Positions 1-8,430 of a stretch of DNA of 32,167 nt are shown here, one piece after another. Position numbers and translations under genes: made by a program. The notes beneath the pieces are model-generated. The model saw only the letters and a program-made list of their open reading frames with translations, searched no databases and was not told the origin of the DNA. Where the stretch lies: contig CAMDAB010000031.1 in NCBI GenBank assembly GCA_945888475.1, positions 1-32,167 on the forward strand, given 5' to 3'. Positions within the stretch are counted from its first letter, which is position 1. Every line of letters begins with the position of its first letter. Origin of the DNA: Saprospira grandis DSM 2844 (GTDB lineage: Bacteria; Bacteroidota; Bacteroidia; Chitinophagales; Saprospiraceae).

Positions 1-1
1 A

Positions 2-184
2 AATACCATCTTAAGTTTTGATGAAAAGCATATTTTTAATTTTACCAATAATCAAAGCGCTAACGGTATTGTCCAAAACCATTATACTTCACAAAATGAA
101 TTGATAGACAGAATCACCCAACAATACAAAGACGAAATCGCTCGCCTGAATGAAATCATCAAAACGCTTATAGAAAAGAAGTAA
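2..184 (+). CDS. C-terminal end of an XRE-like transcriptional regulator (partial)
   Basis: An open frame enters from the left edge and stops at 182-184, giving the last 60 residues of a protein. The tail reads as a polar stretch (FNFTNNQSANGIVQNHYTS) followed by a short charged amphipathic helix ending in IIKTLIEKK, which looks like a coiled-coil dimerisation segment. The same layout, an N-rich linker followed by a helix ending in a K-rich tip, forms the C-terminus of the complete XRE regulator at 31003-31395. The helix-turn-helix itself would lie outside the window, so the family call is inference from this resemblance. A repeat and a terminator-like hairpin follow downstream. Confidence 0.5.
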   Translation, partial: NTILSFDEKHIFNFTNNQSANGIVQNHYTSQNELIDRITQQYKDEIARLNEIIKTLIEKK

Positions 185-271
185 TTGACAAAAAGTAGGC
201 TAAAAAAGCTTGTAATTATTACTGATATTAGCTTTCAGTCCAATTTAAATAAGATCAAAAAAGCCCGATTT

Positions 272-405
272 GTGTTGGACAAAGTCCAAATCTGTGTTTC
301 TGTTTTAAAGAGGTCACCACGCTGTGGCTCATATCCTGTTCCTGCCTTCGGCTAAGAACAGGCCGCTCCGATGGAGCTAAAATCGGTCCTGAGTTGAAAC
401 CCAGG
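272..405. repeat. Composite multi-hairpin intergenic repeat, left copy
   Basis: This block matches 30851-30985 almost throughout, with about one single-base indel. It is a chain of small hairpins: CCAC-gct-GTGG (317-327); CCTGTTC (335-341) pairing with GAACAGG (356-362) around a small GCC-ttc-GGC hairpin; GCTCC-gat-GGAGC (365-377); and a CCTGGGTTGAAACCCAGG-like hairpin (388-405) with one mismatch in this copy. No coding frame is evident. Preserved stems suggest an element selected for structure, either as DNA or as RNA. Confidence 0.8.
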
Positions 406-421
406 TATCCGTTAGTATTTA

Positions 422-463
422 AAATCTGAGCTTACCCCGAAAGCTTTCGGGGGCATCAGATTT
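422..463 (+). repeat. Nested hairpin, terminator-like, belonging to the repeat
   Basis: The outer arms AAATCTGA (422-429) and TCAGATTT (456-463) enclose a perfect 18-bp palindrome, CCCCGAAAG/CTTTCGGGG (435-452). The related copies at 30534-30562 and 30688-30716 keep the outer arms but have only a short A-rich loop in place of the palindrome. The right copies run into T tracts and could terminate transcription; here the T tract is broken (TTTATT). Confidence 0.6.
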
Positions 464-490
464 ATTGCGAAAGAAGGTTTTAACAAATCA

Positions 491-523
491 AAAAAAGGGG
501 CTGTCTAAAAGATAGCCCCTTTC
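491..523 (-). terminator. Rho-independent terminator of the alpha-2-macroglobulin-like gene
   Basis: On the minus strand, the hairpin AAAGGGGCTATCT...AGACAGCCCCTTT (one bulge or mismatch) is followed by a run of T, which is the A run at 491-496 on the plus strand. It lies about 20 bp past the stop codon of the gene at 545-5146. Confidence 0.8.
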
Positions 524-544
524 ATAACAAATATCGCTCAAAAA

Positions 545-3500
545 TTAATTTATCGTCAAAGCTTCTGGCTTGCTCCAAACCCTATGCTCTTGCGTGTAGT
601 ACAAAAAGGCTGTTGATGCAGGTGCTTCGTACTCGCCGGGGATATCGGCTTTCAGATCCAGATTGATTTCTTTCGTTTCGCCAGGGCTGAGCGATTCATA
701 ATGAAGCACTACATAACCATCGAAGATTTCATAAAAATCGAAGGCTTTTTTCTCCTGCAGTTCTTTCAATTGCCAGATTTGAACCGATAGTCCGGCAGGT
801 ATGCCAATCATAGTCATCACTATTGGCTGATGTCTTTTCGAAACACTTTTCAGTTGAGTATTCATACGCACAGTTTCGCCCATTTTGACCTTGTTTTTTG
901 GCAGACTGGTAACGAGTTGTAATTCGCACTTTGCTGAATTGTCAGGCATGCGGGTAGTATAAGTGAGCTCCATTTCATAAGGCATGGCAGTTTTTGTGCC
1001 CTCGTAAGCAATTTCAATACGCTGTTCTCCTTCGCTTAGGAATTGTGTCAAATCGGGAATTTCCATGTCTTTGTCACCAGCTTTATAGCTTAATGAAATT
1101 ACTTTTTTACCGTTCACAGTTAAAGCAAAGGTACCTCCTTCGGATGGTCTTTTGCTCAGTTTGGTGAAGCCGATGATAGCCTTCAGCGCCAGAACAGTAC
1201 CCTGAGTGGAGCCATAACCATAATAGTCTTTGCTGCCCTGAATACTACCAACAGCAGTAGTCAACTGTTTGTTGTAGCCACTTGTCTTCATCATCGCCAG
1301 TGCAGCAAGTCCAGTCGTTTCAACTTTCAGCGCATTGCCTGTAGAGTTTACAACAGAAGCTTTGAGCCCCATAAAACTGCCGTCAGGCTTCTGAGTTTTT
1401 ACCAATTCGCGCATCAATTCATCGGCACGTTTGTCCTTGACATTGTATAGGGCGTTCACCACCAATCCAATCAGGTATGGATCCTCACTTTTTACAGCAT
1501 CACTGTAAGATTTGTCCAATTCCTTCAGGATGTCTTTGCCCATTCCGGCTTCAGTCATTGCCCAAACGATGTAGGCATCGGTAATTTCGGATGTGGCCCA
1601 ACTGTGCAGACAACTCGCATTTTTGTTCCAGGAACCTTTACCATCTCTGCGGCTCATCAGCCATTTTACGGTTCTGTCAATCATCGCCTGATCAACTCTG
1701 TAAACCGATTTCATATCGATAAACTGCATCAGACCATAGGCTGTGAGTGCTTCGTGTGCAGGGTCGCGTCCCCACCAATCAAAACCTCCTTCCTTCGATT
1801 CATAACCGGTAAGTCGGCCATAGCCTACTTCGAGGTATTCCTTGGCACTTTTTTCCAAAGTCGGATTGCTGCTGTTGGTTTCGCGAAGGTAATTCAATGC
1901 CAGTATATTAGGATAATTGCTACTAGAAGTCTGCTCGAAACAGCCACCCGGCATACGCAGCATACTCTCCATGCCACCCATCACCTGATCGATGCTGTTT
2001 GGATAAACTTTGACACTTGCTTTGAGTGATCCTGCGATTGGATCTTTGATGTTAAACTTCACGGCATCTTTGAGTTTGTCGCCACTATGCGTGATTCGAA
2101 CAGGAAAACCCCTTGGCCTTGTTTTTATGGCAACTGACATTTCATCTTTCAGCCCTTTAGCCTCAAAACTGATGCTGAGATTGCCATTAGCAGGATTTCT
2201 GTCTACCAATCCTTCAATGAAAACTGTTTTTGCTTCACGCGCTGCCAATGAAATACTTGATGCCGGAACTGTGATAAATTTAATATTTTCGGGCAGGGAA
2301 ACGGTCAGTCTACCGCTCACTGATTCATCCGTATTATTGGTAATGCTAAGTGGGATAAACACCTTGTCTTCGGTAAGCAGTTCCGTTGGAATTTTAGCAG
2401 TCAATTCAACAGGCAGCTGAATGAAATATTTATACTCACAACGGCCCAGGTTGCCATTGTTACCAAAACCTTCTACAGTAACCCTGAACTGTGTGATGTC
2501 ATCGGAATTATAAAAACTGATTTTAGCTCTTCCGTTTTCACCGATGCTCAGACGTGGATTCCAGTAAATAGTAGACCTGAAATCGCTACGCTGCGAGGGT
2601 TGTTCTTTCGATTCGTATTTGGGTGCATAAAATTCACGTGCGATATAATAATTAGCAGCCGGAACTACTGGTTTTTGCAATACTGCACCTTTGTTTCTTA
2701 ATGCTTTTTCGTCTTTTAGCATTGCTTTGTCTTCATCCATTTGTCCCAATTCAACCTGAGGTTTCAGATCTTCGAAAACTACTTTATCGGCAATTTCTAC
2801 GACAACGGGTACCTCCGCAAATTTTTCTGCTTCTTTCTGACTTGGTACTTCCAGATTTTCAGTTTTTCTCTTTGTGGATTTTACAGCTGAATTTGGTACT
2901 CTTTGAATTTGACGCGATTCCAATCTGTCAGCTTTTCCGCTACTTTCGGTAATAACTACTGCATCCAAATACATTTCTTGTTCCTCTATTTCAATGTTTA
3001 TTATATCTTTTTTATTGGCATTGAGGTCAACATAATTGTTATTGTAGCCAGCATAATAGACATAAAGATGTGTTGCATTCTCTGGAATTTCCAATTTATA
3101 TTCACCCTTATCGTTGCTTGTAGCACCGTAATTGCTGTTGCCGTAAACAATTACCTGTGCAAAAGGAATAGGCGAACCATCCTTCTTACTCTTAATGACT
3201 CCGCTCACAGTTCTTTTTCCATAAAGTACAAAATTGAGCGGCTGCGGATAATCAGAAATTACTTGCGTTGAACTGATTTTCCCATCTTTTGATGCAGTAA
3301 CATTGACCGCAGTATAAAGCGGTACACCTGAAATTGTATAGTTACCATCCTTGTCTGACACAACCGTGCTATTGCCCGCGATGATTTGTGCATATTGTAT
3401 CGGATTGCCGTTTTTGTCGCTTACTTTACCACGAATCAAGGCTCTTTCGCCCTTTTCTGTAAAGTCAACAGTTTTTCCATTTTGAATATCTTTCCAAACA

Positions 3501-5146
3501 AAGCGGGTCCAGCCCTGTGTCATCAGCAGATTGTCCAAGGCAATTTTACGGTCGGTATTGGCTTTGAAACGCTTGGGGTCTGTTTCGTCATCGAAATAAA
3601 AATTAGGCTCTTCGATTTTTCCCTTTAGGTCCGATTCTAGTAATGTGTATGCCAAAATATTTCCCTGCTTGTCGTCGGCAAAGTTCAACAACTTATCATC
3701 AGCAACAGCTACCGAAAACTGACCTGATACCGGACGACCGTTTTCGTCAGTTACTTCAATGTCGAGTTCTACAAATTCGCGTGGCAGATACCTTTCCTTT
3801 TTGCCTTCTACCTTTACTTTCAGACTTTTGTGCGGATTGACGAATACCAAACGCTCGGCTCTTGGCTGTTCTTTGCTGTCGAAAACCGTGATTTGAGAAA
3901 GACCTATTGGAAAACTACTGCTTGGGATTGATATGGCATTAACACCGGCAGTAATTTCATAATTTCTGCTAAATAGCATATTTCCGTTGCTCTGTGCCAC
4001 TACAAAAACTTCCTCGTCACGATTGCTGATAATGTCAAGCTGGATTTCCTGGCGGTTTTGTCCGCGAACGCTCATTGATATGGCATCTTTGTTTGCTTTG
4101 GGAAGTTTGAAACTGCCTTTGGCATTTGCAGGCTCAGTCAACATTACGCGATATTCTTTCCCATCGGCCGGACGGAATGAGAATTTGCCCATGCCTTTAT
4201 GATAGGAACTGAAATTGCTTATTTTACTACCTTTTTCATCTACAATATATCCGCTTACATCGGCAGCTTTTCCAAATTCATCCAAGGCTTTGAATGCGAC
4301 AGTACCATTTTGTCCAGCCACCAGTTCTCCACCTTCAGGGAAAAACTGCAGATCGACATTCCCTAATAAAAGCGGAACAGAACGAGAGATTGATTCGGTT
4401 TGTCCTTTGTAGCTGAACATAACATTGAGTAGTGCATCGTTGCTCGTAAGGGTGGCTGGCAAGTCGATACTGATGCGGGCGATTCCTTTTGCATCGGTTT
4501 TTCCGTTTGCCTTGATTGTTTCTTTGCCATCGAAACTAACCACATAATTAAAATCATGATTTTTGAGTGCCTGCTTGTCGAGTGACTCTAGACTAAGTTC
4601 GGCATTTGCTTTGGCGCCGGGACCGTAAGCATCGCGCTCAAATTCGAGTTTCATATTCAGATTAGGAAGCACCACCGCCTGCACCTGAATTTCGCGTTCG
4701 AAGAACTCGCTGGTATTGTTTTGCCATTTGGTATAGGCCTTTAATTTATAAGTTCCTCCTTTTGCATTTGCGGCAAGCTGAAAATCGCCTGCTGCCTGAC
4801 CATTTTGAGCTATTAGGCGGATACTTTTCTCCACAGCACCGCGCGGATTGATAAGCTCCACATAAACTATATCGCTTTTTTGAGATGGCTTCAAACTACG
4901 TCCGTCGCGTACATAGGCACTCACCCAGATAGATTCACCAGGTTTGTACAGTGTTTTATCAAAATGCAGATAGACCTTATCGGGGCTGCTTTTTTCCTGA
5001 TTCGTCTGAAATTTTTCATACAGAGCTTTCAAAAAAGGATGATCCGAAAGCAGCGGACCGTTCAATGTGATGGCAAGTGTAAGTCCTGCGCCAAGCACAA
5101 GGAATGCTATGGCAAAGATTTTAAAATTGATTTTTCCTGTTTTCAT
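545..5146 (-). CDS. Alpha-2-macroglobulin-like protein with MG2 and carboxypeptidase-regulatory-like domains
   Basis: 1533 residues. An N-terminal membrane segment (about residues 8-28) anchors or exports the protein. MG2-type beta domains start near residue 58 (VYLHFDKTLYKPGESIWVSA). Two carboxypeptidase-regulatory-like beta domains lie at about 569-640 (IRGKVSDKNGNPI...) and 645-725 (VSGVIKSKKDGSPI...). The A2M signature (IYWNPRLSIGENGRAKISF) is near 857-900. The thioester motif GCFEQ is intact, with Cys1069 and Gln1072 able to form the reactive bond, followed by a helical thioester domain and a C-terminal beta domain. In known bacterial A2Ms such proteins act as envelope protease traps; that role is inferred here. 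It is monocistronic with its own terminator, and the PBP1C partner often found beside proteobacterial A2M genes is absent. The Cys/Gln motif makes the family call firm. Confidence 0.9.
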   Translation of the reverse strand: MKTGKINFKIFAIAFLVLGAGLTLAITLNGPLLSDHPFLKALYEKFQTNQEKSSPDKVYLHFDKTLYKPGESIWVSAYVRDGRSLKPSQKSDIVYVELINPRGAVEKSIRLIAQNGQAAGDFQLAANAKGGTYKLKAYTKWQNNTSEFFEREIQVQAVVLPNLNMKLEFERDAYGPGAKANAELSLESLDKQALKNHDFNYVVSFDGKETIKANGKTDAKGIARISIDLPATLTSNDALLNVMFSYKGQTESISRSVPLLLGNVDLQFFPEGGELVAGQNGTVAFKALDEFGKAADVSGYIVDEKGSKISNFSSYHKGMGKFSFRPADGKEYRVMLTEPANAKGSFKLPKANKDAISMSVRGQNRQEIQLDIISNRDEEVFVVAQSNGNMLFSRNYEITAGVNAISIPSSSFPIGLSQITVFDSKEQPRAERLVFVNPHKSLKVKVEGKKERYLPREFVELDIEVTDENGRPVSGQFSVAVADDKLLNFADDKQGNILAYTLLESDLKGKIEEPNFYFDDETDPKRFKANTDRKIALDNLLMTQGWTRFVWKDIQNGKTVDFTEKGERALIRGKVSDKNGNPIQYAQIIAGNSTVVSDKDGNYTISGVPLYTAVNVTASKDGKISSTQVISDYPQPLNFVLYGKRTVSGVIKSKKDGSPIPFAQVIVYGNSNYGATSNDKGEYKLEIPENATHLYVYYAGYNNNYVDLNANKKDIINIEIEEQEMYLDAVVITESSGKADRLESRQIQRVPNSAVKSTKRKTENLEVPSQKEAEKFAEVPVVVEIADKVVFEDLKPQVELGQMDEDKAMLKDEKALRNKGAVLQKPVVPAANYYIAREFYAPKYESKEQPSQRSDFRSTIYWNPRLSIGENGRAKISFYNSDDITQFRVTVEGFGNNGNLGRCEYKYFIQLPVELTAKIPTELLTEDKVFIPLSITNNTDESVSGRLTVSLPENIKFITVPASSISLAAREAKTVFIEGLVDRNPANGNLSISFEAKGLKDEMSVAIKTRPRGFPVRITHSGDKLKDAVKFNIKDPIAGSLKASVKVYPNSIDQVMGGMESMLRMPGGCFEQTSSSNYPNILALNYLRETNSSNPTLEKSAKEYLEVGYGRLTGYESKEGGFDWWGRDPAHEALTAYGLMQFIDMKSVYRVDQAMIDRTVKWLMSRRDGKGSWNKNASCLHSWATSEITDAYIVWAMTEAGMGKDILKELDKSYSDAVKSEDPYLIGLVVNALYNVKDKRADELMRELVKTQKPDGSFMGLKASVVNSTGNALKVETTGLAALAMMKTSGYNKQLTTAVGSIQGSKDYYGYGSTQGTVLALKAIIGFTKLSKRPSEGGTFALTVNGKKVISLSYKAGDKDMEIPDLTQFLSEGEQRIEIAYEGTKTAMPYEMELTYTTRMPDNSAKCELQLVTSLPKNKVKMGETVRMNTQLKSVSKRHQPIVMTMIGIPAGLSVQIWQLKELQEKKAFDFYEIFDGYVVLHYESLSPGETKEINLDLKADIPGEYEAPASTAFLYYTQEHRVWSKPEALTIN

Positions 5147-5521
5147 AAACTGATAGATTTGTAAGTGGAGGAGCGTTTACAATTTACTCCATATATATTT
5201 TTAAGCTGCGCATGCTATTTGTCAGAAAGGTAGATGCAGAACTTATTTTTTTTGGTGTGAGCGGATTGGAACTTTTTAAAATCAGAGGAAAAATACCTTG
5301 ATTTTCAGCATAAAATTTCCTCAAAATACTAGTATTTTACCATATAAAAAACAAAGGGACTGTCTAACTTGAAATCCGCCTTCTGAAGGAAATAATCGGT
5401 ATCGAAGATCTGTGTGTATACGTATTTCCACCGCCGAATCTGTGTTTTAAAAACCCATAATCAGATCTAAATTTAGGATACTTCGGTTTCCTTTTTTGCA
5501 TTCAAACAAATGAAATGTTTC

Positions 5522-5585
5522 GCTTCTCTGAAGCTTGATATCTTATCGCACCTCTGGTGCTAGGGATGTTGCGCTTCTCCGAAGC
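5522..5585. repeat. Three consecutive 5-bp-stem / 3-nt-loop hairpins
   Basis: GCTTC-tct-GAAGC (5522-5534), GCACC-tct-GGTGC (5548-5560) and GCTTC-tcc-GAAGC (5573-5585) occur at a regular spacing of about 25 bp. Each stem is perfect and each loop is three bases. The same format (GCTCC-gat-GGAGC, CCAC-gct-GTGG) appears in the repeats at 272-405 and 30851-30985. Confidence 0.75.
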
Positions 5586-5696
5586 TGATGTTCAATTACT
5601 ACGTAAAAAAAAAAAGATTGTCAAACTGGAAATCCGACTTAAGCTGAAAATTCTGTGTTTTGAAAACAACATAAACAACGTTTTAAAAATCTAACA

Positions 5697-5850
5697 CAGC
5701 GAAATGGAGAAAAATCCAAAGGATTTTGAACGACCCCATTCGGGGGCAAATATTGGTAACAGACACAATAGTGACTGTGACCCGACCCCGGTAGGTGGTC
5801 GTACACAAAATTGCCGAAACATTCGATATTGAATTGATTTCAAACAGGGA
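5697..5850. repeat. 154-bp direct repeat, copy 1
   Basis: Aligns without gaps to 6064-6217 at a constant offset of 367 bp; I count 12 mismatches, about 92% identity. A small plus-strand frame (ATG at 5704, about 42 codons) is cut by an early stop in copy 2, so the repeat is probably not coding. It contains an imperfect GACCCC...GGGG(T/G)C hairpin and a CGACC...GGTCG pair. Confidence 0.85.
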
Positions 5851-6063
5851 TTTAAAGAAAAAACTGATACTAGTTAGCGGCATTAAAATACCGCACTCAT
5901 TTGCTATTTTTTTTCTCAAAGGCTAAAGCCTTTTGGAAAAACGCGCCGCAGGCACCGCTTCTAAATGTCTGAAGCACCAGCGTATGGAAGCAGCATCGGC
6001 TGGCAATGGTACTGTTTGAATGACGGACAAATGGAGCGGAGTAGTAAACTCAAGTTAGAGATG

Positions 6064-6217
6064 CAGCGAAATGGAGAAAAATCCAAAGGATTTTGCCTGA
6101 CCCCATTCGGGGTCAAACATTGGTAACAGACACCATAGTGACTGTAACCCGACCCCGCTAGGTGGTCGTACGCATCATTGCCGAAACATTCGATATTGAA
6201 CTGATTTCAAACAGGGA
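6064..6217. repeat. 154-bp direct repeat, copy 2
   Basis: Second copy of the block at 5697-5850, ending about 20 bp before the TPR gene's stop codon. Here the hairpin TGACCCC-attc-GGGGTCA is perfect, whereas copy 1 has mutated arms. It may also serve as the 3' end of the convergently read TPR transcript. Confidence 0.85.
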
Positions 6218-6237
6218 CAAAATCGACAAAAGCGAAA

Positions 6238-8061
6238 CTACACACCATCCCCTCTCAACTTCCTGAATCTTTTACGTGCCTCGACCGTGAAGGTGCTGCC
6301 GCTGAAATCCATCAGGATTTTCTCGTAGAGTTCCATGGCCTTGGTTTTATCCTTTAATTCAATTTCATGAATTTCGGCCATTTTAAACAAAGCATTGTCT
6401 GTAAGAATTCCGTCCTTGTATTCTGATGTAATTTTAACCAGAAGTTCGAGTGCTTTGTCGAACTGGCGTTTTTTGATAAAAATTTTGGCCTTTGCCATGT
6501 AAACATCATCACCTAATCCATGTGTTGGAAATTTCACAAGCAGGCTGTCCATTTTTTCGAAAGCCTCATCGAAGCGGTTTTGAAAAAGCAGCAAATCTGC
6601 CTCGGCATAATAGCGCATTGAGGTGGTTCCTGTGTCGAGATTCAGATGTTCCATAATAAATACTGAAACATCGATCGCATCATTCGAAATCAGTTCAGAA
6701 GTAGAACCTTTGAGTACATCCAACTGGTCCTGCGCCCATTCAAAATCGCCCTTATAATAGGAAAGTTTTGCATTTTTATAGCGCGCCATTTCACCCAATG
6801 GAGCGTCTTTCATATCTTTATCCACCTGAGAATAGAGCAGAGAAGCCTCCCATATTTCGCCCGACATCAGGTAAAAATCGCCTAGTTTTATTTTTGCATC
6901 GGCCAATAGATTGCGATCCAACATGGGGATGGCAATCAGTTCTTCCATAATCTTGATAGATTTTGGAATATTATTCAGGAAAAAAGCCTCTAATTGAGCA
7001 AATTCCTGCATGATTGCAGCTGTTCTTTTCGATTTTCCAAACTCCTCAAGAAAAGATTCATATTCAGTTTCAAGCAATTTTATTTCATCTTTGGTATGAT
7101 TGAAACCTGCAGTGAGCATATTTAATCTGGTTGCGAGCAGCAGCTGTTTCGACTCGATATAGTAATAACAGGATTTTCCCTTTTCCTTTATAATGTATTC
7201 GAAACAAAGTATGGCAGCATCAAATTGTTTTTCGTTCAGTGCCATTTGAGCCAGTTTGAAAATCCTTGTACCGTTTTCGTCAAGGCGTTTGTCAAGTGCT
7301 TTCGACTGAGTCAATGCAGATTCAAAATCATTCTCAAGAATATAAACCCAGACAAGTAACTCAGGATAAAGTGTTCCAGCCGGATCCTTCTGCATACGGG
7401 CATAGAGCTGTTTTTTCAGTTCATCGTAGCTTCCGGTCATTTCGGGCAGGTAGCGCTGCAGATAAGCCTGAATATTGGTGAGCCTGGTTGGCATCAGTTC
7501 CAGGGCATTCAGGTAGCATTCGGTCATTTTTGCAGCATCTGCTTTATCGCGGTAAATTCCGGCCATTTCGTAGGCAAAAATTGATTTTTCCTTGAGTAGC
7601 TTTTCCCCTTTTTCGAAGGTCTGCAGTGCATAGTCAAATTTTTTGATGTTGCTAAAAGCCGTAGCTAAGCTGCTGATTTGAACCTGACTGGCAGGCAGCA
7701 GTTTTACAGCCTTGTCGAATTGTTCTTTAGCCTCAGCAGTTTTGCGCATTTTTTCGAGGGTGCTGCCCAGGTGGACATAGCGCTCTACCTTGTCGGGTGC
7801 GGCTTTTATGGCCTTGCGGATCATTTTGTCGGCATCATCAAACTGTTGTAGTTCGAGCAAACATTCAAGATACTTTTGGTAGTAAAAATCCTGAATCCTG
7901 TCCTTTTCGTGCAGATCTTTGAAGCATTCGGCCGCTTTCTGAAATTCACCGTTGTTGTAGTACTCATTGCAGAGCCGAGCCTTTTGTGCATCGGCGTTGC
8001 CTTGAGCATTTATCTGAACAACAGAGAAAATAATTATTATTAGACTTAAATATTTTAACAT
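6238..8061 (-). CDS. Secreted tetratricopeptide-repeat (TPR) protein
   Basis: 607 residues. A signal peptide (MLKYLSLIIIIFSVVQINAQ) is followed by helical TPR-like repeats along nearly the whole chain, for example near residue 30 (CNEYYNNGEFQKAAECFKDL), at 95-125 and at the C-terminus (ALFKMAEIHEIELKDKTKAMELYEKIL). TPR proteins scaffold protein-protein contacts; this one is probably periplasmic or envelope-associated. No catalytic motif is visible. Its start codon lies 2 bp after the stop of the MazF-like gene, so it is the third gene of a toxin-antitoxin-led transcription unit. Partner and exact function are unknown. Confidence 0.85.
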   Translation of the reverse strand: MLKYLSLIIIIFSVVQINAQGNADAQKARLCNEYYNNGEFQKAAECFKDLHEKDRIQDFYYQKYLECLLELQQFDDADKMIRKAIKAAPDKVERYVHLGSTLEKMRKTAEAKEQFDKAVKLLPASQVQISSLATAFSNIKKFDYALQTFEKGEKLLKEKSIFAYEMAGIYRDKADAAKMTECYLNALELMPTRLTNIQAYLQRYLPEMTGSYDELKKQLYARMQKDPAGTLYPELLVWVYILENDFESALTQSKALDKRLDENGTRIFKLAQMALNEKQFDAAILCFEYIIKEKGKSCYYYIESKQLLLATRLNMLTAGFNHTKDEIKLLETEYESFLEEFGKSKRTAAIMQEFAQLEAFFLNNIPKSIKIMEELIAIPMLDRNLLADAKIKLGDFYLMSGEIWEASLLYSQVDKDMKDAPLGEMARYKNAKLSYYKGDFEWAQDQLDVLKGSTSELISNDAIDVSVFIMEHLNLDTGTTSMRYYAEADLLLFQNRFDEAFEKMDSLLVKFPTHGLGDDVYMAKAKIFIKKRQFDKALELLVKITSEYKDGILTDNALFKMAEIHEIELKDKTKAMELYEKILMDFSGSTFTVEARKRFRKLRGDGV

Positions 8062-8063
8062 TT

Positions 8064-8429
8064 TTATTCAGTTGATATTCCAAAAACAATTTTTATTGCG
8101 CTGTCAATTTTCTTCAAATCATCATCAGTTACTTTACCCAACACAGAAATTAGCCTTTCCTTGTAATCGACCGGTCTAGTTTGAAGACAATCAGCTATGG
8201 AGTCCTTAGATAGACCATTCTCTGAAGTGGGTTCCAAAATTACGTTTGATATAATTTTGGATTTTTTTTCAGACCAGGCAGTAATGGGTACAACCTGAAT
8301 TACAGGAAGTTTTGAATTATAAATATTGTTGGTAACAACAATACATGGTCTGGATTTTCCTGTCTCAGAGCCCATTGTTGGATCCAGATTAATCAACAAT
8401 ACCATCCCTTTCTTTATTTCTATCTGCAT
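8064..8429 (-). CDS. MazF/PemK-family endoribonuclease toxin
   Basis: 121 residues, the usual size for MazF/PemK. The family signature is visible: KKGMVLLINLDPTMGSETGKSRPCIVVTNN, i.e. the G-x-V-x-x-x-x-L-D-P-T-x-G-S-E-x-G-K-x-R-P block forming the RNA-binding SH3-like barrel, then a VVPIT strand and a C-terminal segment ending in a helix (VTDDDLKKIDSAIKIVF). MazF toxins cleave mRNA at short sequence motifs and halt growth until neutralised. The antitoxin gene lies immediately upstream (1-bp gap) and a TPR gene immediately downstream (2-bp gap). Cleavage specificity cannot be read from sequence. Confidence 0.88.
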   Translation of the reverse strand: MQIEIKKGMVLLINLDPTMGSETGKSRPCIVVTNNIYNSKLPVIQVVPITAWSEKKSKIISNVILEPTSENGLSKDSIADCLQTRPVDYKERLISVLGKVTDDDLKKIDSAIKIVFGISTE

Positions 8430-8430
8430 C

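Larger units (their letters stand above)
5147..6237. other. Repeat-rich gene-free region
   Basis: About 1.1 kb without a convincing gene. It holds A/T-rich upstream sequence of the A2M-like gene, two related tracts beginning near 5353 (gggactgtctaacttgaaat) and 5620 (agattgtcaaactggaaat), short phrases such as 'atctgtgttt' that also occur near 280 and 30870, a cluster of trinucleotide-loop hairpins (5522-5585), and a 154-bp direct repeat (5697-5850 and 6064-6217). Frames overlapping the repeat are not conserved between its copies. Confidence 0.7.

Noticed and set aside
1604-2420. Several open frames on the plus strand across the A2M-like gene.
   Set aside because: They are antisense to a well-supported gene and show no domain or signal of their own.
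5683-5919. A 78-codon minus-strand frame, and a 42-codon plus-strand frame, in the 154-bp repeat.
   Set aside because: Neither is kept in the second copy; the plus frame meets a stop after nine codons there. The composition is not protein-like.
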